A stretch of DNA of 15,149 nucleotides from Alphaproteobacteria bacterium (GTDB lineage: Bacteria; Pseudomonadota; Alphaproteobacteria; RS24). The notes beneath the pieces are model-generated. The model made no database searches and was not told where the DNA came from. It saw only the letters and a program-made list of their open reading frames with translations. A program made the position numbers and the translations under genes. The stretch is from positions 1 through 15,149 of the forward strand of contig JAAOIL010000030.1 in assembly GCA_015163825.1 (NCBI GenBank), given 5' to 3'. Shown in pieces: positions 1 to 6,556 of the stretch (the first letter of the stretch is position 1; each line of letters starts with the position of its first letter).

Positions 1-206
1 AAGGCTTAATGCCCCCCGATACATTCAAGAATATATTAGACTTATATTTTGGCGGTGATATGGAAGCCTCTGTTGGTCTGGCGGGACAAACGGCAGGGCT
101 GATAAAAGCGGTGGAACCCGTGCAAACAATCATTGATAATATGGTCGCAGAGTTTCACACCATCACATCACGATTGGGACAATTAGGGTCGGGCAAAAGT
201 TTTTAA
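1..206 (+). CDS. Nitronate monooxygenase-like protein, C-terminal end (partial)
   Basis: The reading frame is already open at the left edge and stops with TAA at 204-206, so only about 67 C-terminal residues are present. The ATG at position 9 is probably an internal Met. The visible segment, with GGDMEASVGLAGQTAGLIKAV followed by an amphipathic stretch ending in a conserved MVAEF-like motif, resembles the tail of FMN-dependent nitronate monooxygenase / 2-nitropropane dioxygenase TIM barrels, where AGQ-x-x-GLI lies near the end of the barrel. Those enzymes oxidise alkyl nitronates. The related FabK enoyl-ACP reductases share this tail, so the exact reaction cannot be fixed from this fragment. 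The gene converges on rraA and the two stop regions overlap by 4 bp (203-206). Confidence 0.6.
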   Translation, partial: GLMPPDTFKNILDLYFGGDMEASVGLAGQTAGLIKAVEPVQTIIDNMVAEFHTITSRLGQLGSGKSF

Positions 207-694
207 TTTGATAATGGCGTGGCGGAAATTATTATGCCGTCTTCATCGGCATAGAGCCAATCGCCCGCGTGTATTACCACGCCGCCAAAAAATAGCCGCA
301 CATCATAAGTGCCTAGCCCACGTTTTTCACTCTTTTTGGGGTGGGCGGCTAAGGCTTTGATACCGATTTTGGCGGCTTTTAATTCGGCACAATCGCGGAC
401 ACAGCCATTGATGACAAGCCCCGCCCAGCCATTATCGGCAGCGAGCGTTGCCAGATTACCACCAAATAAAGCACATTGCATAGAAGCACCGCCATCAACC
501 ACCAGCACCTGTCCGTGCCCTTGTGTTTCTACGGCTTCGCGGACTTTGCTATTGTCCTCAAAGGTGGCGAGGGTTTTGATTTGACCAGAGAAGCGGATAA
601 TGCCGCCAAAGTCGTGAAATGTCGGGGCAACATAGCGCAAGCCACCAGCCGCATCGGATAAATCAGTCGTAGCGAAATCACTCAAAAGTTTCAC
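203..694 (-). CDS. rraA: RraA family protein (HMG/CHA aldolase-like, RNase E regulator homologue)
   Basis: The product has 163 residues, close to the 161 of E. coli RraA, and aligns along its whole length (FGG near residue 30, GQI, FEDN, GQVLVVDGG, LVINGCVRD, DVRLFFGG, GDWLYADEDGIII). RraA-fold proteins are either inhibitors of RNase E or metal-dependent class II 4-hydroxy-4-methyl-2-oxoglutarate/oxaloacetate aldolase-decarboxylases. The Arg100-Asp101 pair in GCVRD is the dyad used by the aldolases; as I recall the E. coli regulator, its Asp is replaced. This copy therefore looks able to do catalysis. The start is GTG at 692-694, directly after an in-frame TGA, so no longer form is possible. 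No clear Shine-Dalgarno sequence is visible, which fits translation coupled to aceA ending 17 bp upstream. Family is certain; whether it acts on RNase E or on oxo-acids is open. Confidence 0.88.
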   Translation of the reverse strand: MKLLSDFATTDLSDAAGGLRYVAPTFHDFGGIIRFSGQIKTLATFEDNSKVREAVETQGHGQVLVVDGGASMQCALFGGNLATLAADNGWAGLVINGCVRDCAELKAAKIGIKALAAHPKKSEKRGLGTYDVRLFFGGVVIHAGDWLYADEDGIIISATPLSN

Positions 695-711
695 TCAAAA
701 AAGAGAGCCGC

Positions 712-2325
712 TTAAAACTGGTTCATCGTGTTGTCTTCACCCGATGCCAATAGCGCATTATCGCCTGAGAAATATTCCTTATGGTCATCACCGATATTGG
801 AACCCGCCAAGTCTTGGTGCTTCACAGAAGCCTGACGGCGGCGAATCTCTTGTCGCTGAATATCACGCACATAAGCCAGCATACCCAAATCCCCGAAATA
901 ACCTTCCGAGAGAATATCTGTGCCCAATGCCGTTTCGTGATAAGTCGGCAAGGTAATCAAATGGTGGAAAATACCCGCCTCACGCGCCGCATCTTTTTGG
1001 AAGGCTTGGATAAGACCATCGGCTTCTTGTGCAAGCGCACTCGCATCAAATTCTGCCGCCATAAGACCATCGTCGCCATTGGCAATAGACGTGGCAGGGT
1101 CAGGATAAGCCGAAACATCTTTGCCGTCCGCCACCCATTCGCCATAGACTTGGTCGCGAAAAGCGCGTGTCCAGTTGAAACTAGGCGAGTTGTTATAGGC
1201 AAGTTTCGCATTCGGAATAACCTTGCGCACCCGCGAAACCATAGCGGCAATCTGCCCAACATGCGGGCGCTCCGTTTCAATCCATAATAAATCGGCACCA
1301 TTTTGCAACGATGTGATGCAATCAAGCACAACACGATCTTCGCCCGTATCATCTTTGAAAGCAAACAGACCATTCGCTAGACGCACAGGCTTTACCTGCT
1401 TGCCGTCTTGGGTAAGCGTAATCTCGCCTTGTGCCAATTTAGAAGGGTCAGCCACTTCTTCGGTTTTCAAAAACGCATTATATTGGTCGGCTAAATCACC
1501 CTTTTTATTTGAAACAGGGATTTTCTGCGTCAGACCAGCGCCGAGCGAATCTGTCCGTGCCACGATGACACCATCATCAACACCCATCTCCAAAAAGGCA
1601 TAACGCACCGCATTGATTTTTGACAAAAAGTCCTCATGCGGTACCGTCACCTTACCATCTTGGTGACCACACTGCTTCGCATCTGACACCTGATTTTCTA
1701 TTTGGATACAACACGCCCCCGCCTCTATCATTTTTTTGGCGAGCAAATAAGTTGCTTCCTCATTACCAAAACCAGCATCAATATCGGCAATAATCGGCAC
1801 GACATGGGTTTCAAAATTATCAATCTTAGCAAGAGCGGCTTTCTCATCGCCAGCACTTTTGCGGGCTTCGTCTAGTTCAATAAAAATATGGCGTAACTCG
1901 CGCGCATCTGCCTGTTTTAAGAAAGTGTAAATCTCCTCAATCAAATTAGGCACCGAAGTTTTCTCATGCATAGATTGATCCGGCAATGGTCCAAAATCAG
2001 AGCGCAATGCCGCAACCATCCAGCCGCTCAAATAAACATAAGACTTATCTAATGTGCCACGATGACGCTTAACCGCCATCAACATTTGCTGTGCCGTGAA
2101 ACCATGCCAACAACCCAATGATTGCGTATATTGGCTGCTATCTGCATCATAGGCCGCCATATCTTTGCGCATAATACCCGCAGTATAACGCGCAATATCC
2201 AGACCCGTGCGGAAGCGATTCTGTAACTGCATCCGTGTTACATAATCAGCATTTATCGCCGCCCAAGCACTGCCCTGCGTCTTTAATTTTGCCGCATTCT
2301 CTTTAACCAATTGTGTGTAGTTCAT
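712..2325 (-). CDS. aceA: Isocitrate lyase (long, Pseudomonas-type)
   Basis: This is a 537-residue cytosolic enzyme that cleaves isocitrate to succinate and glyoxylate, the first step of the glyoxylate shunt used on acetate or fatty acids. The catalytic-loop signature is KQCGH at 217-221 with Cys219 as the catalytic base. It sits in the context DAKQCGHQDGKVTVPHEDF, typical of the roughly 530-residue Pseudomonas-type subfamily, not the 430-residue E. coli form. Other landmarks are DIDAGFGN (181-188) in the Mg-binding region, ARTDSLGAGLTQKI, and YNNSPSFNWT near the substrate pocket. The ATG at 2325 is preceded by a good Shine-Dalgarno sequence (AAGGGGAGA, about 6 nt spacing), which supports this start. 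rraA follows after 17 bp on the same strand. Malate synthase, the partner enzyme, is not in the window. The gene diverges from hisS across a 196-bp region that carries repeats. Confidence 0.97.
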   Translation of the reverse strand: MNYTQLVKENAAKLKTQGSAWAAINADYVTRMQLQNRFRTGLDIARYTAGIMRKDMAAYDADSSQYTQSLGCWHGFTAQQMLMAVKRHRGTLDKSYVYLSGWMVAALRSDFGPLPDQSMHEKTSVPNLIEEIYTFLKQADARELRHIFIELDEARKSAGDEKAALAKIDNFETHVVPIIADIDAGFGNEEATYLLAKKMIEAGACCIQIENQVSDAKQCGHQDGKVTVPHEDFLSKINAVRYAFLEMGVDDGVIVARTDSLGAGLTQKIPVSNKKGDLADQYNAFLKTEEVADPSKLAQGEITLTQDGKQVKPVRLANGLFAFKDDTGEDRVVLDCITSLQNGADLLWIETERPHVGQIAAMVSRVRKVIPNAKLAYNNSPSFNWTRAFRDQVYGEWVADGKDVSAYPDPATSIANGDDGLMAAEFDASALAQEADGLIQAFQKDAAREAGIFHHLITLPTYHETALGTDILSEGYFGDLGMLAYVRDIQRQEIRRRQASVKHQDLAGSNIGDDHKEYFSGDNALLASGEDNTMNQF

Positions 2326-2383
2326 AATCGTCTCCCCTTATTGATGATGTGTGCGCCTTCCTTACACAATCAGCACCGCAAAA

Positions 2384-2398
2384 GCAATAGAATATTGC
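2384..2398. promoter_or_regulatory. Inverted repeat upstream of aceA, possible operator
   Basis: GCAATA (2384-2389) and TATTGC (2393-2398) form a perfect inverted repeat with a 3-nt spacer. It lies about 60 nt in front of the aceA start codon, where a regulator of glyoxylate-shunt expression would be expected. The arms are only 6 bp, so chance is a real alternative in AT-rich DNA. Confidence 0.3.
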
Positions 2399-2440
2399 GC
2401 TAAATTCACAAGATTTTGCATAAAATATCAAAATGTGTCG

Positions 2441-2480
2441 GTTTTGGGTAATAAATATCAGTTTTGGGTAGTAAATACCA
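2441..2480. repeat. 20-bp tandem direct repeat in the aceA-hisS divergent region
   Basis: Two adjacent copies, GTTTTGGGTAATAAATATCA (2441-2460) and GTTTTGGGTAGTAAATACCA (2461-2480), match at 18 of 20 positions. A 20-bp period is close to two helical turns, so a protein bound to each copy would sit on the same DNA face. The second copy covers the region where the -35 of a hisS promoter would lie. It could control hisS, aceA or both; the regulator is unknown. Confidence 0.6.
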
Positions 2481-2487
2481 TGCTTGC

Positions 2488-2493
2488 TATAAC
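2488..2493 (+). promoter_or_regulatory. Possible -10 element for hisS
   Basis: TATAAC lies about 28 nt before the hisS start codon. The best -35 match is TTGGGT at 2464-2469 (18-bp spacer), which is weak and falls inside the second 20-bp repeat. This is tentative and based on position and -10 similarity only. Confidence 0.3.
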
Positions 2494-2521
2494 AACTGAG
2501 ACACGCTAGAGAAGGGAAATC

Positions 2522-4015
2522 ATGGCGAAAGACAAGAGCAAAAAGCAATTTAGACCAAAACCGCGTTTGCCGCGTGGCTTTCGCGATATTGGTGGCGCAG
2601 AATTAGAGCGCCAACAACAGATGATAACCACCCTCGCCGCCGTTTATCGGCTACATGGTTTTATGCCGCTAGATAGTGCCGCCTTTGAATATGCCGATGC
2701 ACTGGGTAAGTTTTTGCCCGATGATGATCGCCCGAATGAGGGTGTCTTTTCGCTACAAGATGATGACGAGCAATGGTTGAGCCTGCGCTATGATTTGACC
2801 GCACCACTAGCACGATATGTGGCGGAGCATTATGATAGCCTGCCCAAGCCGTTTCGCCGTTATCAATGGGGGCACGTCTGGCGTAATGAAAAGTCCGGTC
2901 CCGGTCGCTATCGCCAATTTTTGCAAATGGATGCCGACACAGTCGGGGCGGCGAATATGGCAGCCGATGCCGAAATTTGTATGCTGGCTGTGCGTTGTAT
3001 GGAGGCGGTCGGGTTATCAAAGGGGGCGTATCAAATCCGTGTTAATAATCGCAAAATAATGGACGGCTTATTACAAGTTATTGGATTATCGCCCGATGAT
3101 GAGAATTACGAACAACGGCGCCTGACTATTTTACGCGCGATGGATAAATATGATCGGCTGGGAGCGGCGGGTGTAGAGGCTTTATTGGGGGCGGGACGCA
3201 AAGATGAAAGCGGGGATTTCACCAAAGGTGCCGAATTAACCGATGCGCAAATCGCCCCTATTGCAAGGCTTGTAGCAATTCCAGATGATGACCGCACCGC
3301 AACATTGGCGGCAATGGCAGAGCTTGTCGGGGGGAATGAGAGTGGTAAAAATGGGCTGGCAGAACTAGCAGAAATGGACGAACTCTTTACTGGGCTTGGG
3401 TTTGGGGCGGAACAAATTTGTATTGCGCCGCCTGTTGTGCGGGGGCTGGGCTATTATACTGGTCCGATATTTGAGATTGAACTAGGCTTTGAAGTGGAAG
3501 ATGAAAACGGCAAAGCTGTGCCTTTTGGCTCTGTTGGTGGGGGGGGGCGTTATGACGATTTAATCAAACGATTCAAGGGCGTAGAAGTGCCCGCAACGGG
3601 CATATCTATTGGGATTAGTCGCTTGGCGGCGGCTCTGGAATTGCGCGATGGCGCGAAAATGGGCGCAAATTCACCGCCTGTTATCGTGCTGGTGATGGAT
3701 AAACAAGACCGCCCCGACCTGCTGGAACTGGTGCAAACCCTACAAAAAGAAGGAATTGCGGCTGAGATGTATATGGGCGATAGCGCTATGAAAGCCCAAT
3801 TGCGCTATGCCGATAATCGGGGGGCATGGTTGGCATTAATTATAGGCGAAGACGAGCGCAAAGCCAATGTCATCACCATTAAAGACCTGCGGCTAGGGCA
3901 AGAAAAAGCCGCCACAATTCAAGATAATAAAGAATGGCGGGCATCTGCCCATGCGCAACAGCAGATTCCTCGTGCTGATATTGTTGGGAGAATTAAAGAG
4001 ATTTTGGGGTCGTAA
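2522..4015 (+). CDS. hisS: Histidyl-tRNA synthetase, divergent alphaproteobacterial type
   Basis: This class II synthetase charges tRNA-His with histidine. It has 497 residues, longer than the roughly 425-residue E. coli-type enzyme. Motif 2 (about 113-137: RRYQWGHVWRNEK, then GPGRYRQFLQMDADTVG) is of the kind found in alphaproteobacteria such as Caulobacter, where HisRS has co-evolved with a tRNA-His lacking the otherwise universal G-1. Further landmarks are the HisA motif RGLGYYTG (307-314), GSVGGGGRYDDL (337-347), and motif 3 GISIGISRL (360-368), where the usual Glu before Arg is Ser. The anticodon-binding domain spans roughly 385-475. A Shine-Dalgarno-like AAGGGA lies about 4 nt before the ATG. 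A run of nine G (3539-3547) encodes part of GGGGRYD. hisZ follows after 124 bp, so the synthetase and its paralogue are neighbours. Confidence 0.95.
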   Translation: MAKDKSKKQFRPKPRLPRGFRDIGGAELERQQQMITTLAAVYRLHGFMPLDSAAFEYADALGKFLPDDDRPNEGVFSLQDDDEQWLSLRYDLTAPLARYVAEHYDSLPKPFRRYQWGHVWRNEKSGPGRYRQFLQMDADTVGAANMAADAEICMLAVRCMEAVGLSKGAYQIRVNNRKIMDGLLQVIGLSPDDENYEQRRLTILRAMDKYDRLGAAGVEALLGAGRKDESGDFTKGAELTDAQIAPIARLVAIPDDDRTATLAAMAELVGGNESGKNGLAELAEMDELFTGLGFGAEQICIAPPVVRGLGYYTGPIFEIELGFEVEDENGKAVPFGSVGGGGRYDDLIKRFKGVEVPATGISIGISRLAAALELRDGAKMGANSPPVIVLVMDKQDRPDLLELVQTLQKEGIAAEMYMGDSAMKAQLRYADNRGAWLALIIGEDERKANVITIKDLRLGQEKAATIQDNKEWRASAHAQQQIPRADIVGRIKEILGS

Positions 4016-4091
4016 AGTTCATATTTTGTGTATAATTTTTTATTTTTTAGGTAGTTCATTTTTTGTGTATTGTGAGTTCATTAAAAATGAA
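4016..4091. promoter_or_regulatory. Repeat-rich putative operator region in front of hisZ
   Basis: The very AT-rich 124-bp hisS-hisZ gap carries two 18-bp direct repeats, AGTTCATATTTTGTGTAT (4016-4033) and AGTTCATTTTTTGTGTAT (4053-4070), identical at 17 of 18 positions and 37 bp apart. A third AGTTCATT follows at 4075-4082. The last copy opens into a perfect palindrome, TTCATT (4077-4082), AAA, AATGAA (4086-4091). A TATAAT hexamer sits at 4031-4036 at the edge of the first repeat, with no good -35. The layout looks like a cluster of protein-binding sites. The HTH domain encoded by the next gene is an obvious but unproven candidate to bind it. Confidence 0.5.
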
Positions 4092-4139
4092 TGTGCTATT
4101 TTGCTTTACTTTGTTTAGAAAATATGAATAATAGAGGGT

Positions 4140-5552
4140 ATGAATGAGGAATATCAAGAATTGGAAGAAGCACCGACTTCTATCAAAATGCCAGTTGGGG
4201 GTGGTTATAATTCTGCTTGGAAAAAAAACAGATTACTTGGTACGGCGAGTGATGTGATTGATGCTTTTGGAGGGACAAAAGCCCTTGCCGATATATTGGG
4301 GGTAAGACCTTCTGCGGTGTCCAATTATCGAAAACTGGGATTTCCTGCGAAAGCATATTATCAATTGGCACAAATGGCACGACAACGAGGTTTGAATGTA
4401 GCGGGAATTGTATTTGGCGGGATTATACCTGAAACAACACGCCCACCTAAAATGGCAACAAATATAGAAGAGACAACAAAAATAACGCCGCGCGATTTTT
4501 TTGCAAGCAAGGGGTTTGATGAGATTGAGACAGCGATATTGCAACCAGCCGCGCCTTATATCAATTTGCTGGGGGAGGAAATGCAGAATCGGCTTTATCG
4601 TTTTACGGATCCTGCGGGGGAGCAATTATGTTTGCGCCCGGATTTAACGGTGCCGACTGCCCTTGCCTATATTGCCTCTGGTAAAAAGACGCGGTCGCTA
4701 TTTTCTTATGAGGGGGTGGCGTTTCGTTATCAAAGGCGGCAACAAACAAAAGACGGCAAAGCGCGCGAATTTATTCAAACAGGGATAGAGATTTTGGGGG
4801 ACTCTAAATATCCTGCTGAAGATAATGCGCTTGTGTTGGGGACAATTTTGGCGGTGATAGATCAGGCGGGGTTATCTGATTATAAAATCAAAGTGAATGA
4901 TTTTAGAGTTTTTCCTTTTGCCGTAATGGCGATGGAACTGGGTGAAAAACTTACACAACGTTTGATACGCCATTATTATAGAGGGCGTGATATGGAAAAA
5001 TTATTAGATAGTTGGGACGCTGGCGTAAGGGGTGGTGAAAGTGCCAGTGATGAAAAGGAGAGCGATGAAAAGGAGAGCGATGAAAGAGAGAGTGATGATA
5101 AGGGGGCTGATGATAAGGGGGCTGATGATAAGGGGATTGATAAAAATATTTTGACGGCAGGGCAAAAGCAACAATTGCAGAAATTATTATCATTAAGGGG
5201 TACGCCCGAATCTGTTTTGATGGGAGCGTTAATGATTATTGATAGTAGTCCTGTCCATGAATTTTTTGCCTTTGATGGTTATTGGAAGAATTTGGCAGGG
5301 GCTATTGGTATATTGCCTGAAAATTTACAATTTGATATGACGCAAGGGCGCAAAATGTCCTATTACACAGGCATTAATTTTGAAATCTATGCGCCCCAAT
5401 TGGGCAATAATAAACCGATAGCGGTCGGGGGGCGATATGATAATTTATTACGGGGCTTGGGGGCAAAGCAAGATATTGCTGCTGTTGGCGGGGTGATTTT
5501 TCTCGACCGCCTAGAAGAAGCCTTGTCATTACAGGGGGAAAATTTATCATGA
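4140..5552 (+). CDS. hisZ: HisZ (ATP phosphoribosyltransferase regulatory subunit) fused to an N-terminal HTH domain
   Basis: The product has 470 residues. Residues about 115-465 are HisZ, a catalytically inactive HisRS paralogue that binds histidine and activates short-type HisG: LCLRPDLTVPTALAYIA (163-179), motif-2-like EGVAFRYQ (191-198) with KAREFIQTGIEILG, YYTG in the HisA-like motif, AVGGRYDNLL, and a terminal LDRLEEAL. Before it, residues 37-68 form a Cro/YdaS-like helix-turn-helix (SDVIDAFGG, KALADILG, recognition helix PSAVSNYRKLG), followed by a conserved-looking tail to about residue 95. No stop or frameshift separates the two parts. An internal Met105 (4452) could start a HisZ-only form but lacks a Shine-Dalgarno sequence. 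The start at 4140 has AGAGGG only 1 nt upstream, so initiation may be atypical or leaderless. Residues 303-332 are an acidic repeat insertion. The stop overlaps the hisG start as ATGA. HisZ identity is strong; a DNA-binding role is inferred. Confidence 0.88.
   Translation: MNEEYQELEEAPTSIKMPVGGGYNSAWKKNRLLGTASDVIDAFGGTKALADILGVRPSAVSNYRKLGFPAKAYYQLAQMARQRGLNVAGIVFGGIIPETTRPPKMATNIEETTKITPRDFFASKGFDEIETAILQPAAPYINLLGEEMQNRLYRFTDPAGEQLCLRPDLTVPTALAYIASGKKTRSLFSYEGVAFRYQRRQQTKDGKAREFIQTGIEILGDSKYPAEDNALVLGTILAVIDQAGLSDYKIKVNDFRVFPFAVMAMELGEKLTQRLIRHYYRGRDMEKLLDSWDAGVRGGESASDEKESDEKESDERESDDKGADDKGADDKGIDKNILTAGQKQQLQKLLSLRGTPESVLMGALMIIDSSPVHEFFAFDGYWKNLAGAIGILPENLQFDMTQGRKMSYYTGINFEIYAPQLGNNKPIAVGGRYDNLLRGLGAKQDIAAVGGVIFLDRLEEALSLQGENLS
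5046..5135 (+). repeat. 15-bp x 6 in-frame minisatellite inside hisZ
   Basis: Six consecutive 15-bp units encode SDEKE, SDEKE, SDERE, SDDKG, ADDKG, ADDKG (residues 303-332). The first three and last three units form two sub-families: AGCGATGAAAAGGAG-like and GCTGATGATAAGGGG-like. The period is a multiple of three, so copy-number change keeps the frame. The insertion lies between the catalytic-core-like half of HisZ and its C-terminal HisA/motif-3-like part, so it is probably a flexible acidic surface loop. Confidence 0.9.
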
Positions 5553-6556
5553 AAGAGTTAATCATTGCTGTGCCGTCTAAAGGGCGACTGGAAGAAAAAG
5601 CCTCTGCGTTATTTAGGGATGCGGGATTGGCATTAATACGCCCGATGCGTGGCTATGAGGGGCGCATAAAGGGGCTGGATAAAACGCGGGTGCTTTATTT
5701 ATCGGCTGGTGAGATTGCTACACGCCTGCTGGCGGGTGATGTGCATTTGGGGATTACCGGCGAGGATTTATTGCGTGAAAAATCGGCAGATATGGAATCT
5801 TCTGTGAGCCTATTGCACCCTTTGGGGTTTGGCAAAGCCAGTGTTGTGATTGGCATACCCGACGAATGGGCGGACATAACGACAATGGATGATTTGGCAG
5901 AAATGGCGGTTGATTTTAGAAAAAAACATAATCGCCCTATCCGTATTGCCACAAAATATCGCCGCCTTACGGGTGATTTTTTAAGCAATCATGGTGTCTA
6001 TGATGCGGTAACAGAATATAGTGATGGTGCCACCGAAGGCGCACCCGCCAGTGGGGCTGCCGAGGCGATTGTTGATATAACCTCCACTGGCGAAACCTTA
6101 AAAGCCAATGGCTTGCGCATATTAAAAGATGGCTTGCTGTTAGAGAGTGAAGCCAATCTGGTGGCGAGTCTTGGCGCAGCATGGGAGGAAATACCGCTTT
6201 TGCAAGCGAAGGCTTTGCTGACACAATTGGAAGCCCGCTTGCGCGCGCCACGTTATTATAAAATGCAATTGATTGTTTATGGCACGGCGGGATATGGGGC
6301 GGGCACACAATATGATATTGGCATAAATTATAAAGAAGAAGTTGAAAAATTCACAAATAAATATGGCGCTCATTATATTGGGCAGAATAAATTCTTGGTG
6401 CCAAAAAATGAAGGCAGTATCCATGAGATTTGCGAGGCTTTATTAAAAAGGTTTGCGTGTGATGCCATTATACAAGAACCCGAACAGGTGATGATCTATA
6501 AGCAGAATAATTTATTCTTTTCGCGCTTGTTGAGTGGGTTGGAAGACGCTCTATGA
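5549..6556 (+). CDS. hisG: ATP phosphoribosyltransferase catalytic subunit with C-terminal extension
   Basis: HisG joins ATP and PRPP to give phosphoribosyl-ATP, the first committed step of histidine synthesis, and in HisZ-containing bacteria works in a complex with HisZ. The catalytic part is residues 1 to about 225: VPSKGRLEE (8-16), RGYEGRIKGL, LSAGEIATRLLAGDVHLGITGEDLL (51-75), ATKY, and the PRPP loop DGATEGAPASGAAEAIVDIT (159-178). Short-type HisG ends near residue 215-230. This one runs to 335 with about 100 extra residues (PRYYKMQLIVYGTAGYGAG onward, ending FFSRLLSGLEDAL) that do not look like the ACT-like regulatory domain of long HisG. A similar longer HisG exists, as I recall, in Caulobacter-type alphaproteobacteria. 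It overlaps hisZ and the next gene by ATGA at both ends, and a GGGGGAA Shine-Dalgarno sequence precedes the ATG. Confidence 0.93.
   Translation: MKELIIAVPSKGRLEEKASALFRDAGLALIRPMRGYEGRIKGLDKTRVLYLSAGEIATRLLAGDVHLGITGEDLLREKSADMESSVSLLHPLGFGKASVVIGIPDEWADITTMDDLAEMAVDFRKKHNRPIRIATKYRRLTGDFLSNHGVYDAVTEYSDGATEGAPASGAAEAIVDITSTGETLKANGLRILKDGLLLESEANLVASLGAAWEEIPLLQAKALLTQLEARLRAPRYYKMQLIVYGTAGYGAGTQYDIGINYKEEVEKFTNKYGAHYIGQNKFLVPKNEGSIHEICEALLKRFACDAIIQEPEQVMIYKQNNLFFSRLLSGLEDAL

Noticed and set aside
2303..2548. 81-codon minus-strand ORF spanning the aceA-hisS intergenic region
   Set aside because: It overlaps both real starts and the promoter region, has a Cys/Phe/Tyr-rich composition with no domain, and is explained by AT-rich non-coding DNA.
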